DNA from: Acanthopleura granulata
Taxonomy: Eukaryota > Mollusca > Polyplacophora > Chitonida > Chitonidae
DNA length: 64,000 nt
Reading direction: 5' to 3'
Assembly: GCA_016165875.1 (NCBI GenBank)
Contig: JABBOT010000005.1
Location: 20,151,203-20,215,202 of the forward strand
Positions 24,601-36,317 of this stretch are shown piece by piece (position 1 is the stretch's first letter; each line of letters opens with the position of its first letter). Under the pieces are notes generated by a model, which was not told the DNA's origin, did no database searches, and worked only from the letters and a program-made list of their open reading frames with translations. The position numbers and the translations under genes were made by a program.

Positions 24601-24609
24601 TACTTGAGT

Positions 24610-26945
24610 CTTCATGGCCATATTAAACGACTGTCGTCGAGATAATATCTCGTTTTCTAAGTTCCTTAATATTTGTTAGCATGATGTGTCGTGGTACAGT
24701 GTAGTAACGAAATTCAAAGAAAAAGTGGTCAGCTATTTCGTGAGGATTACCACAATGACATTTTGTTGTGTCCGAGATGAAGCTATTATACAGGTCTTCG
24801 TTTAGAGAACTACAACCATTTCCTAAACGACAAAGAATAACACTGAAGGTGCGATCTCCCACATAGTACCATGAAGGTGGTTTTCATCTGTTAAATATTT
24901 TGCAAGGTGCATTCTTAAACTGGTGGTGGTCGTGTATACTTTAATTTATAGGTTCGGACAAAATGCTCCAATCGCGGACAGTTTGTGGATAAAAAGATGT
25001 ACTAAAAGTTGATGTTTTGCATCTATAACCAGTCAAAAGGTTTGTAGATCTGACGAGGGGTGGATTTCTTTGGTGTGTAGGAGGTGAAAGCATGTTTTGT
25101 CGGGTATTACTGGGTGGGTTATGCAGTACCTTGTGAAAAGTGAACAGATGACGCATTTGGAAAGCTGAATGAAACCTGATTCCTCACAAAGTAGGCTTGA
25201 GGCTACACTTTTGGTGAGACCTGTGACTGTCCGAAGTGTGTCGTTTTGGATTTTTTCCAGTGCACTATCTTGAGCTTCAGACATATGGTCCCAAACAACG
25301 TCCGCGTATTCTATTGCTGGCCTGATAAAACTTTTGTATTATTTCCAAGCATTAAGTCAATATTTTTGAGCCCTGAAAGTTGATACTTTCTCGTTAAGCT
25401 CTTCAATGAGATTTTCTATGTGACTACCCCAATTATCATTACTGATAAACAAGACACCGAAGTGTTTGTGTGTACTAGTGGTTTCTATTTTATTTCCTTG
25501 GATGGAGAAACTAACTTGGGGCGGTTGACTACGCCTTGAAAATGTAAGGTACCTTGTCTTTGATGAATTAAAATCAACAAGCCAGGTCTTAGTTCAGTTA
25601 TCAATCGTTTTGAGGTCTTTCTAAATGCACATTTTTACATTCATGGACGAGAGGTCGTCAGCAAGCACGTAAAGACAAGTATTCGTCTGCGAAAAGCTTA
25701 ATATTATTAAGAATGTCTTCAGGCAGATCACTGATGGATATGAGAAACAGCAATGGCTGTAAAACAGAGCCCTGTGGAATTCCGACAAAGAGTGGCTTAA
25801 AATCAGAAATCCGTTTAATACATCTGGTTGTTTTCGTTGATCGAGTTAGCTTGAAAGTCAAGTGTACAGATTACTGTTTATTCCTAATGACATGAACTTA
25901 GATAGGATATCTTTGTGCCAGATGCGGTCAAAGGCTTTGAAACATCAAAAAATATAAAAAATGAAAAAAAAAAACTTCCTTTCGGTCGTCCAAGGCTTTT
26001 GCAATATCAAAAAATTTTAATTGAAACTTTGAGGCACAGCTTAAGAGAGAAATTTGATGGTAATTTTTTTTACCTCGGAGCTATTCCCAGCTTTGACTAT
26101 AGGTATTACGTTTGCTAACTTCCAAGAAGGGAATATACGAGAATTTAAGGATCAACTAAAAAGGACTGACAAAACTGGGGATAATTCGTGTCTGGCTTTA
26201 TGACGAATTACATCTGGTCCTGTGGCCTTATCTGCGTCAACTGTGGTGAGTCCCTCGAGAACATTACTGGGCTCAATAATGATGTCAGGTAATTGAGGTC
26301 CTGGACAAGGTGGGAAATCAGGGGGAATAACTCCAGTATAGCCAAGTCTGCAGACGTTGGCAAAATAGTCGCTAAGGAAGGTTACTTTATCAACATCGTC
26401 ACATATATATGAGTTGTCACATTTTAATGGAGGTACCCGGGATACATTAGAGTTTGTGCTTCTTAAGTGAAACTTACATAGTTTTCACCAGAACTTACTG
26501 GCAACATTCCCAGATTCAAATTTTGCATACAGGTTATCTTCGTAAGACTGTTTGGCACTCCTGATGAACGAGTTTACTTGACTCCGCTGGGTTTTGTGGG
26601 TTTTGGAATTGCATTCGGTTGAGAATTTACGCCATTTTTTGTAAAGCTTATTTCGAAGTTTTATTTGAGCTTTGATGTTCGGACTTGTCTCTGGGATACA
26701 TAGACGGAGATGCCACCCCAGGCTTGGTTGCGATCACGTCGGAGAGGCTCATGAAATCCTGATAGTGAAGTAGAACTAAGGGAATGTTTGGTGTCAGATG
26801 CGTTTCAAGTAAGAGCTATGATATCAAAGTTACATAAATTACCGTAGACTAAATCGCGTTGTGCTTTTAGGCCGCATACATTAAGATGCACAATTGACAG
26901 TTCGTTTGATACCTCCGGAGGCCCGGGGTTTAGTTCAATGCAGGA
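24610..26945 (-). mobile_element. decayed APE-type non-LTR retrotransposon (LINE)
   Basis: The minus strand shows pieces of one LINE protein in order. NPGP motif with the start of the endonuclease: IELNPGPP, SIVHLNVCGLKAQRDLVYG, FDIIALT (26780-26945). The linker before the RT, with KLRNKLYKKWRKFSTE and PPLKCDNSYICDDVDKVTFL. RT core GIPQGSVLQPLLFLIS and KLFAD (about 25680-25800). The C-terminal segment DSALEKIQNDTLRTVTGLTK (25033-25284). The end CHCGNPHEIADHFFFEFRYY (24623-24862). The endonuclease is largely deleted, several stops interrupt it, and a one-base insertion breaks the catalytic FADD. It is a dead copy. The layout fits the CR1/L2/jockey groups; the exact clade was not determined. 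Confidence 0.85.
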
Positions 26946-26949
26946 CTTT

Positions 26950-27334
26950 GCATGAACATGTTTCCCAAAATGTCAAGAAAATTACTTTAGCCTGTTTAAA
27001 TGTTTTCCTTCTTTTCATTTTTTGTAGTTTCAGATCATTCTCTATTCTCGTGCAACATTTTTCCTTGGAGGACAACATACTGGTGATGAGTATGTTATCG
27101 ATTTAGCAGGTTAGCGTTACAGGCCATATTAGGGGGAAATAGGATAAGTCTGTATCACGTCGAAGTTTAGAATTGGTCGTAAATGAAGGGAACATCTTAA
27201 CACTCAGATTTGACCTTTACCTTGTGGTGAATCCCTTCAATATCATAAACATTTGTGTTTGACGAACTGGACGTAGCCCAATAGAATGAATTCTCGAATT
27301 GATAGATTGGCTGGTGTTGATGCCATGCGCAAGA
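26950..27334. other. non-coding stretch beyond the LINE 5' end
   Basis: No feature recognised. TTTTCATTTTTTGTAGTTTC (27015-27034) resembles 23905-23925, so a short dispersed repeat may be shared. Confidence 0.3.
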
Positions 27335-27440
27335 ATTTTTCACTTCTTTGACGGCGATCTGGTTTATAAGTGGAGGAAACCGGAGTGTCAGGGGTAAATC
27401 TTCAAACCTTACTTAAGTATTTAGCAAACCTTTGGTCGTA
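27335..27440. mobile_element. SINE-like family B fragment
   Basis: CACTTCTTTGACGGCGATCT, GGAGGAAACCGGAGTGTCAG and GGGTAAATC match the first third of family B. Confidence 0.45.
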
Positions 27441-28013
27441 AAGCTCAAGCCAGTCCCAGTAAGACACCTTACGAATAGCTTATCACCAATGCCTTTGTTG
27501 GAAGAGCCTGAAAATGTTAACTTTCACAAAACTTTCTAAATTTGGTTGCTCAAAGGGAAAAGCAAACTGGATACGAAACAACTTTACTTATGCCCTGAAA
27601 ACTATTTAAATGTTGTCAAATTTTGAAGCTATGGGAGACTTCACAGATCATAACTATAATGAACGTTCGTCAATGCTGACTTCTTTATGGTCCTATATCC
27701 AAATTGTGAGACCAGTTAAAAACCCCAAACCTGAAGGTATTGTCTCGGATACAGTTTGGTATCTTTTGGCAACTTCCACACCGTACCAAGCACTGCCTGA
27801 CTTTTTTTCTGAACAAACAGTCCAAAAAGCAACATGCTCTACTGAAATTTTTAAAAGTTTGTGGAAACGAGTCCTAGGTCCCTGAGATGCTGTAGAATTC
27901 ATATTTAACCAAACAAAAGCAGGATTCATGGTTATCAAAAAGGAAATAAGGTGAACAGAACACACAAAATACTGGGCACATCATTTACTGCATTAATACA
28001 CAAGCGAAGAGAG
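27441..28013. other. non-coding stretch downstream of RPL9
   Basis: A 91-codon plus-strand frame (27610-27885) overlaps a minus-strand frame of similar length. Neither resembles a known family or has splice support. Otherwise nothing is seen. Confidence 0.3.
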
Positions 28014-28019
28014 TTTATT
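28014..28019 (-). terminator. poly(A) signal overlapping the RPL9 stop codon
   Basis: On the minus strand the last codons read CAA GAA TAA followed by A, so AATAAA spans the final Glu codon, the TAA stop and the next base. G/T-rich sequence follows 35-60 bases on (ATTTTGTGTGTTCTG). This implies a very short 3' UTR, as is common for ribosomal protein mRNAs. Confidence 0.5.
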
Positions 28020-31000
28020 CTTGCTCCACAGTTGTTCTCTCTGACACATAGATACCGTCCAAAAACTTTCGGATATCTTTCCTCTTCACCAAAGCAGACT
28101 GTTGGATGAGAGCAGCTGAAAATGAGAGAAAAAGAGCTAATAAAACCAAATTCTGTCACTCACTTCATGTAACAATTTCCCTTCACTGGTATTTTGAGCT
28201 GGTCCTTTTCAATCAATTGCTGGCCGTCCTACTGAAAAGAGGAAACCAAGCTGGTGTCGCATCGCTTGACAAGTTCCCTCGTTCCATTTCTGTCACTTCC
28301 ACTGCAAGCCATTTTAGACTCATTGATTGGTGTTAAGAGCTGTACTCAGGAGGATTTCACTTGTGCAACACGGGCCACCTTTAAAAGCTGAATTAACCAG
28401 AATCTCTCGAGTAAACCACTGCAGATCAGGAATGAAACAAACTTTTTCGCATTGCACAAAGGTATTTCCTTGCAGAACAAGCTTAAAGGATGTGATCTGA
28501 CAGACCTATGAACTGAGTTACTGATATACTAGTGAAGACCAGAGATCGGACCCTAGGACATGAAACAGCAGAGTTTCTTACCTGACCGTGACACCAGCTC
28601 AATGTCATTCCCCTCCAGGATATATTCGTCTTTCTGCTGGCCAGAAGCCTTGAATGTCACACCTGGCAACATCTCCACGGTTCTTGTGTATCGCTCTCCC
28701 AAAAAGTTACGCACTTCCACAGTGCGGTTGTTGTTAAGGATGGCGATGTTGATGGGGAAATGGGCATACACCGACCTCATCTTGTACAGGAAACCCTGCA
28801 GGTAGGCCAGAAATTTAATTACCATAAATACACGGATACAAGTCGCACATTGTTTGCTCAAAACTGATCTGTACACAAGGGGTACAGAGTACAGTTGGTA
28901 GCAAAATGTTGAGATAAAATTTCCAGGTAATCCATGGACACATGATGTATTATTTCATTCTAAACCTAAGGTGAACAGCATGTAGTAGTCAGCGTGGGAT
29001 TCGAGAGAAAAACAAGGTGATGGACAAGAGATGGCAGCACTGGCAACGGCGGAACTCACATCTATAACCTCAAGTGGCAAAAAGTATATTTATTAAAAAG
29101 AAAATAAAAACATTACATATATATAAAAATTGTTTGGGTTTTTCTTTCTTTTTCTTTACTTTTCACAACTTCTGCCATGTATGAGTCTATCTGCACAATG
29201 AAGTCGCCGCAGATCTCTGAACTGAAGTCGGTGTACACAAGTGGCACTCCAACTCACCTTTTCTGGCCATTTCTAGGTCATTTCCATTTGAATCAAGAAT
29301 CTGTCTTCTTAACTTACTACCTTTAGCTTTACTATTGGTCCTAAAATGTTAAATAGTTCTTTTGGAATACCTCTTGAAAACTAAGACGTTTTCACTGCTG
29401 TTTGTAGGTGGCAATACAAATCTTCATAATACAACTGAGAAGGGCATAAAAAGATTTTTGTTTTTGTGTTTTTACTACGAGTGATGGACTAAGATAGACT
29501 ATGAATGTCAGAATTTAAGACAGAGTAAACTACAAAGCCATACTGATACTAAGTATATATATGGCTGATACGCCTCATGCCAGCTAGCCTGGGTTGTCCG
29601 CAATGTTTATTTATATGAGTCATGCTGGGCCATGGTAAAAGTCAACGCCGTTCACAGCATGAGAACTTTGCAGGCTTTACATTCTGGGACGACGTGAGGA
29701 CACCTGTGGCCAGCCCGAGTTTACAGTGCGGCTTATTGTTAGTCACAGGTGTTTTTCAGCAATTTACGGATCAAAGTTAGCACTGTGGATTATAGAAGGG
29801 TGCGGGTTTAGAAGTAACTCTGCAGTGAGATATATATATGAAAAATTTGGCTACATTACAGATAAATAAAAACAGGGCCTGTTAAAACAGTGACAAGTTT
29901 ACCTTGGTGACTCCCTTGATCATGTTTTCGATGTGGCTGCAGACTGTGCGTACAGCAGCCAACTCTTTCCTCTTGCCAAACCACTTCTCCACTTTGACAG
30001 AGCGTTTGCCCATCTTCTTGATGACAACGGCCAGGTGACCGAAGTCACGGGTCAAAGAGCCCCGGGGCCCAATGACGGTCACCTTGCGGGCTTTGACACG
30101 GATGTCAACTATCAACAAAAATATCAACCATCAGAGAACAACAACTCAAATAAACAGCAGCAAAACAAACAGCAAACACACACATGTATGGCAAAAGTGA
30201 TATTCAGAAATACAGCTTTTCTTGTTTGGTCAAGGTTTATTTCGCAACATTTTCTCAGTTACTTCAAAACAAGGTTTCCATATAACAGGTCAGTCTCATT
30301 GCCAATGTACATATATATAATGCTGCCTCACTGGAATGCCATAATGAAAATGTCAACTTGTAGACTTGTAGACCTACACTGCTCAGACGTTGGGATTGGC
30401 ATTAGAAATTACACGGTCGCCAACGAGCCTCAAATCTCACGTCTGAAGCTCCTAGATACAGAGATGTGGTAACTAACAGCTGGCATCGAGAATATCACTC
30501 CACACACCTCTAGCTGGTCAAAAGTGTTGCTTGGTGACCACGTAATTTCTAATACAAATCCCATGGTCTGAGCAATCTCAGATTAGACACCTTATCCAAC
30601 CAAAGTCCTCTACAGCTGGATGCCTATTTCAGAACTTCCAAGATTTGACAGATTTTCATCTCAAGAATACGTTCACAAATTTCTCATTTAACGATAATGG
30701 CAAAGAGCGGGGAAAACAAATGCCCAAAGTAAATCTCAGACCATTGGCAAATTAATTGCAATATTTACGACAGGTAAAATATTCTATGTTGTTGGAAGGC
30801 AAGGGAATCTAGTAACTTTCGCTGTCCAACAAAGAGACTGGTGCCATGTCACAAGTGGGCTACTAAACAATTACAAGGCAAACACATAACCATGTGGCCA
30901 TGACCAGCTTCTCAGGTGATTATTACTCACAGTAAAATACTACATAAAATAACACATGAATATATTTAAATTACATTTTCTGCAAAGTATACTTACTGCC

Positions 31001-31042
31001 CTCAGGGATCTTCACAATCTGATTGGCCTCAATAGTCTTCAT
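28015..31042 (-). CDS. RPL9: 60S ribosomal protein L9 (uL6), complete
   Basis: Coding exons on the minus strand: 30997-31042, 29903-30108, 28582-28795, 28015-28115. They join at GT-AG sites in consistent phase to 188 residues (human RPL9 has 192). Conserved uL6 segments: [15 protein letters not shown] at the start; [70 protein letters not shown]; and [14 protein letters not shown] near the end. uL6 is a structural protein of the large ribosomal subunit, near the GTPase-associated region. An acceptor (TGTCCCCAG) lies two bases before the ATG, so a non-coding first exon exists upstream, probably at 33146-33172. The 5' intron holds a Penelope-like fragment. Confidence 0.97.
30109..30996. other. 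RPL9 intron between the first two coding exons
   Basis: No snoRNA C/D pair (RTGATGA with CTGA) could be convincingly placed on the minus strand here or in the other RPL9 introns. AT-rich, otherwise featureless. Confidence 0.35.
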
Positions 31043-31916
31043 AACTGGGGACAGAAAACACAAATATATCACACATGCAGAGAAATTTAATAAACTTCAA
31101 TGAGTGAAAAGGCGAGTTTCAGTAGGGCAAGTATCATTTTAATGGTAGCACTGCTTTTGATCACAAACATAAAATCCCTTGTTCCACTGCATTTGAACCA
31201 TCTAACAGACGCAACAGCCTTCACTCGTATATTTATTTCATTGTGGTATAACATCATACCAACAATTAAGAATTATATATTACTGGATTCTGTTGGATTC
31301 TCCAAAAAGAGAATACACAGAAACCCTTTTAAAAATTCTGGAAAAAGTAAAAATAAAGACCTTTCTCTCACTTATACAACATAATAAAGGTTCACGTGTG
31401 GAGAAAACAAGGTCCTATGACTAGAGTTAACCACCACCCATCACAACACACTGGGCATTCATTCGACCAGCACAGATGAGGTTAATGGCAGTCCTCTTGA
31501 AACACAAGTTAAGATATTACAGCCTTCTGGCTTTCTCCTGAAAACTGATACTTCAATGGTTTAAAATACGCAGGTTCAAGGTGCAATGTTACAGCACAGT
31601 GATCTCTCTTTCTGATGTGTCGTCACTGCTATATGGGACGGTAGGGTTAATCTAGACAATTTAACATGGGCTGGTATACACAATATTGAGCTTATATCAA
31701 AAATAATGAAACTTGCAAAATGTGTTCTCCAGCAACCCTGGATATCATTTTGGGAAACAGAAACGAAATTCCGAATGTAAAACATAACCTGTTATGTTGA
31801 AGAATAGTAGCTCATTTCAAAAAGTGATATAGCTGTGATGTCAACGGGGCAACTCAAAATCTGCGCTCTACTACTGAATTGGTATTTTAATCCCACAGCC
31901 TGAAATGTTCCACTTA

Positions 31917-32400
31917 TAAGACAGTGGAACCTGGCAGTGTCACAATAAACTGAATCTCTTCCCTCAGTTGTTTAACAGCTGCTTGTGCCTCTCTGGTCAA
32001 ATTAGACTTTTTGGTGTGAAGTGATTTGATGACAGATGCAATCTGATGTCGTAGGTAGTCAATGTTACCACACGGAGCTAGTTGTTGAAGACCACGCTTG
32101 GTGTTAGCGATTAAGTCATCACTGTTCTTCCATGATAAGATTGGCACAAAGTTCAGACCTTTGGAGAATAAGGATCTCTGTTGTGTCGTGAGAACATGTG
32201 AGCTTAGGCTGATGACGGTTTTTTAACTTTCTTGACCGCTATTTTTAGAATGGAGCTTGGTTGTTTGCTGGGTTAACCCGAGTCTCTGGAGCTTTGATAT
32301 CTGCTTCTGTTGGATCACTCGATGAAGGGCCTTAATCTGATTTTGTATGGACTGCTGTTTTTCATATAGATCGGAGTCTGGCCAGTGTATAAACAGTCAG
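31917..32400 (-). mobile_element. Penelope-like retroelement fragment (N-terminal part)
   Basis: Two minus-strand frames separated by a stop and frame change. The upstream frame reads HWPDSDLYEKQQSIQNQIKA and LQRLGLTQQTTKLHSKN. The downstream frame has LTTQQRSLFSKGLNFVPIL, then DDLIANTKRGLQQLAP, YLRHQIASVIKSL, KSNLTREAQAAVKQLREE and FIVTLP. The SKGLNFVP block, followed by an N-L-T-x-E segment and a basic helix, is typical of the region before the reverse transcriptase core in Penelope-like elements. The RT core and GIY-YIG endonuclease are absent, so this is a 3'-truncated dead copy in the RPL9 5' intron, same orientation as the gene. Confidence 0.7.
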
Positions 32401-33140
32401 CATTGCAGCCCTCTCGAGATAGCACGCCGATATGGGCGAGAGAGGGCAGGGCTGGCACAAACTAATGTCAAAAAACAAGCTGAACAACGATAACTGACAT
32501 GAAATCACAGCACTTTGCCAGAGCCTCCACCCTGTATCGTCCAAACCAGCCAGATCTGAGACAAAGATCTATTTTGCTCCCACTTTTCACTGGAATTGGA
32601 TCAATTTCACAGCGTGTGAAATGTTCAAAGTGTTTAAAGTGAAGGGGTGACTGGTGAGACTCAATTGTCTATGTTACCCTGGTCGGCAATACTTGACATT
32701 ATCGAATGTTTCCAAATGCCAACTGGCATGTTGTATCAAAATGTACGTCAGAACTACATTACGCAGAAGGCTTCTTATAGACCACATAAAGTCACAACAT
32801 TTTCCCCATCAATTGAACTTTCCCATCAATTGAACATATCTGACGTCAGCAAGTCCTTGAGTTCAACCAAAAAGGATAAGCTTCACCTGTACAACACGTT
32901 TGCAAGCACATATAAAATTCAACTCAGTGACGGGTGATTTAATGGGAGCCCAGTTTTCGCGAGTTGACATTCACGGTTTTACAACTGTCTATATTCATCA
33001 TCTTTTATGTAACATGGGGAAAATTGCAAACTAGATGTAAAAAAAAATGTCTTGGTGTTCAGAGATAAGAGTACTTGGTCGTGGTTGGGATCATTTCACG
33101 AAGATATTTGTTTGATATAACTGGTAAGTTCGTGCGCCAA
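32401..33140. other. 5' intron sequence of RPL9
   Basis: No feature recognised, apart from the short direct duplication CCCATCAATTGAAC near 32807-32832. Confidence 0.35.
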
Positions 33141-33145
33141 CCCAC

Positions 33146-33172
33146 CTACGAGTGAATGGCCACCGGAAAAGG
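33146..33172 (-). other. RPL9: predicted non-coding first exon of RPL9
   Basis: The minus strand reads CCTTTTCCGGTGGCCATT and ends at a plausible donor, TCGTAG|GTGGGT. The CCTTTTCC start matches a 5' terminal oligopyrimidine (TOP) tract, the hallmark of ribosomal protein mRNAs whose translation responds to TOR signalling. Start site and donor are predicted, not observed. Confidence 0.5.
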
Positions 33173-33230
33173 ACTTAGCTGAGGTAAAGTTGAAAGACGC
33201 ATGCGCCAGCAGACGCCGGAAGAGGAGTGT
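33146..33230. promoter_or_regulatory. divergent RPL9/YIPF5 promoter with NRF1-like and ETS-like motifs
   Basis: Two ETS-type cores (ACCGGAAAA near 33162-33170; GCCGGAAG at 33215-33222) flank the palindrome GCATGCGC (33199-33206), a good NRF1-type site within ACGCATGCGCCAG. The stretch is CpG-rich compared with its AT-rich flanks. The RPL9 TOP start points left and the inferred YIPF5 first exon points right from about 33224, so transcription starts would be only tens of bases apart. No TATA box is evident. Confidence 0.55.
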
Positions 33231-33289
33231 GACAGCTAAAAAGTTAAGCATTTTCGTGCATGAGATATTCAAGGCTTTAAATTAGGTAT

Positions 33290-34840
33290 GGGAGTTTACT
33301 ATTTCACTCTTTATTTTTAGTTGTGCATTTATGTACAGCGGCTACTTTGAGGATCAGTGCGAAAATAATTGGAACTGAACTGATTTACAAATTTTCATTT
33401 CACTCAAGTCAGTGCCAACGTGGAGGACAACATTTACCGGTTACAACAACAACTAAACAACTAAATCCCTCAACTTACCAAAACCTGAAAAAATGTACCG
33501 AAATCTCTTCTCAAGTGACCTGAATCTGGAGTTGTAAAGAATCAGTTGATGCCTGTGTTTTTCTTTGCCCTGAGGAAAACAGATTTCTTCAATTATTGCT
33601 CTTAAGCTCTGAGGACATGGCTCTAACTTCTAAGGCTGGCCTCGCTCCACGGGTTAAGCTGACAGCAGACTTAACAATGTACTACCATACCGAGCTGCTA
33701 GGTCAGCTTCACACACTCCTAGGATGATCCCATATATAGCCCTACCTCAAGTTCTACCTCAAGATCGGCCTTGAACCCGGGCCTTGTAGATTTATGCATC
33801 GATGAACAGATAGATCATGTCTGCATACACCTGTAGCTTCCATTTTATGTTCCGATCACTAAGTAGAGTAAGTCCTTGGTGTTTTGATGAAATGTCTTCG
33901 CTTGTGTATAATTCTGCCGTGTTTGAACTCAAAATTTCAAGCAATAATCAATTTCATGTCACGTGACATCGTGAAACCTTGGTCTTTGCATCACGTGATT
34001 TTGTTTCCTGGGCTTCGTCGACCTTTGGCCAAGGGTCACATGTACTCCAGGAGAAACGTTAGAAGGTGTTGAGTGGGAAGTGGATTAATTCCGGGTGTCA
34101 TTTTGACACAGCATGGGGACGTCCAAAGACGTTCTGTGCATTGACTGGTTAACAAATCAAAAGAACTGAGGGATGTTATTTTTTGCCTTTGCTGTCGGGA
34201 ATGAACTGAAGCACTGTGTGACACTCCATCTATTGATTTCTTGACAGCTTATGAAATAGTTTGATTTTGTCTTACATATTGAGGTAGGGACCGTGCGTGT
34301 TTGTTTTGAAGCATCCCTTTACATCTTGTGTCTTCACAGAAACAAGATTTATGCAGGTTAAGACAAAATAACATCATTCAAAAGCTAATGTTCTGCAGCT
34401 GATAGTCACAGATCTGTTGGGCATCCTGGTTGATTCAAGAAGTCAGTGTGGCGCTGCCTGCTCGGCATGTCAGTGCATCGTTAGATTACTTAAGCAACAT
34501 TGGTGCAGCTGAAACTGGCCATGCAGATTTCAGTAGATAAGTGCTTTTTGCAACCAGATGTTAAATTAAATGAAAAGTACCACAGGTGGCTGTTTGCTAT
34601 CACACTGTGCTATCTGCAATGCCACAGCAGCAATTCTTGCCGAGGTATTTGGTTTTTGTCGACATTCAGTCTGCAGCCATGAATGCAGCCATATGAGGCC
34701 ATGCTAGATTTAGTCACTCGAGTATATGTGCACAAAGAAATCAGTTTGTTATTGTCGGGAACCAGAGTGGTAATGTGAATGCATGAAGATATTTCAATAG
34801 GAAAACTCCTGCCTTGTGGAGATGCAACATAATAATGTGG
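33290..34840. other. first-intron sequence of YIPF5
   Basis: A donor-like AATTAG|GTATGG at about 33285 could end a non-coding first YIPF5 exon. Around 33755-33785 a box-B-like sequence (minus GGTTCAAGGCC) suggests an old SINE. Nothing else is recognised. Confidence 0.3.
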
Positions 34841-35020
34841 AATGAAGGCGTAGTCTTAAAAGCAGGCAGGAATGAAGGCGTAGTCTTAAAAGCAGGCAGG
34901 AATGAAGGCGTAGTCTTAAAAGCAGGCAGGAATGAAGGCGTAGTCTTCAAAGTAGGCAGGAATGAAGGCGTAGTCTTAAAAGCAGGCAGGAATGAAGGCG
35001 TAGTCTTAAAAGCAGGCAGG
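34841..35020 (+). repeat. minisatellite, 30-bp unit, 6 copies
   Basis: Units starting AATGAAGGCGTAGTC lie at 34841, 34871, 34901, 34931, 34961 and 34991. Five are identical; the fourth has two changes (TTCAAAGTAGG). As 30 is divisible by three, both strands stay open and would encode a ten-residue repeat (NEGVVLKAGR on plus), but no gene supports translation. It sits in the inferred YIPF5 5' intron. Confidence 0.95.
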
Positions 35021-36281
35021 AATGACAACAGCACAACTCGCCAGGGTTCCAGGGCTATCTTTAGTTAATGGACTTCACATCACTTTGCAACCTTTCTCTT
35101 ACACTGTAGTAGGGGGAGTCGTCCCCTTTTTGTCACAAAGTGCGATGAATGAGTCTGAAAGATTCCAATTTCATCAGAAAGCATTTCACAGAACAGAGGA
35201 AGAGGCTTAGCCTTGGCTGTTGTATCATTGATCCAGTTTGAAATCTGCCCAAAACAATGTCAATCCTGTTAAAGCTCTCCATGGGCATGTATAGCAAGCA
35301 ACCTGTGCGAAATGGGATCAGATTTAAGGAAATGACTGTGAATAAGTGACATTCACATTTCAGGCTGCATGCTGCATCACTCTCCACAACAGAGCAGCTG
35401 TGTTCAAATTATCCACCAGTAATGGTCAAATGCCCATCAGTGGCCTTCAAAGTTTGAGGCTGCAGCAGCTGTCTGTGCCTAATAAAGCTGAATCATTTCA
35501 AAGTAACACTTTCTACTTTGTATTTCAGTTTCCGCATTGTTATTGCAGAGTAATAATCTGAATGGGAATACGATTTGCAATGTAGAGTTTAAAAAAAAAT
35601 GGATATTTAATATGGTAGGCACACTGCTGCAAGATCAAGTGATAGGCCATAATGGAAAACTGAGCACCCAGGTTTCAAGTACTGAGAGAATTTGTGGTAT
35701 TTGATTATGAAAGTTGGTGGCCATCTGCAGCTTTTAGTGTTTAATATAAGCTGCACATATCGAAAATAGAATATAAAGAATAAATAGAAAATTTGTTGTT
35801 ATAATCTTATATGTTAGTATGTACTGGGTTGGAGAAGTCACTGTAAACATCAAAGGAATCTCAAAATGGGACTGGGTGACTGTTAAAACCCATTGGTCGA
35901 AGGTCACAGATACTTGAGGCAGGGGGAGATAATTTGGTCAAAATGATTACAAAAATGGAGAGAGTAGTCTTGCTGAATATGCATTGACATCTGCTTCAAA
36001 GTGCAATGAGAAAATTAATTCTTTGCTTGGAAACCTCCTTCTGTTAGTACTGATAAACTCAGTTGGTAAGAAGACCCAGGTTTCTGTTTCTATTCCTATA
36101 CACTGGGTTGGTGGAGTATCATAGCCAGAGCGGCAAACATGTCCTTTTTCTAAACGATGTTTGCAGCCCCATATAAATGTCAAGTGTGGCTCTTACCTCT
36201 GTGCTCGGCTGCACACACAACATCCCACCTATATTCCTCTCACCAAGAAGACAAAGCTTGAATTTTATTCTTATCTTCCAG
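35021..36281. other. YIPF5 5' intron sequence
   Basis: No repeat or gene recognised. It ends in the pyrimidine-rich acceptor TTATTCTTATCTTCCAG at 36281. Confidence 0.35.
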
Positions 36282-36317
36282 TATTAGATCAAAAGGCCTA
36301 GTTCTAAGATCATCACA

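Noticed and set aside
27610..27965. Overlapping 90-codon frames on both strands downstream of RPL9
   Set aside because: Neither resembles a protein family, and there is no splice or start support.
29933..30472. 179-codon plus-strand frame across an RPL9 exon
   Set aside because: It is the antisense shadow of the RPL9 exon at 29903-30108, extended by chance through the intron.
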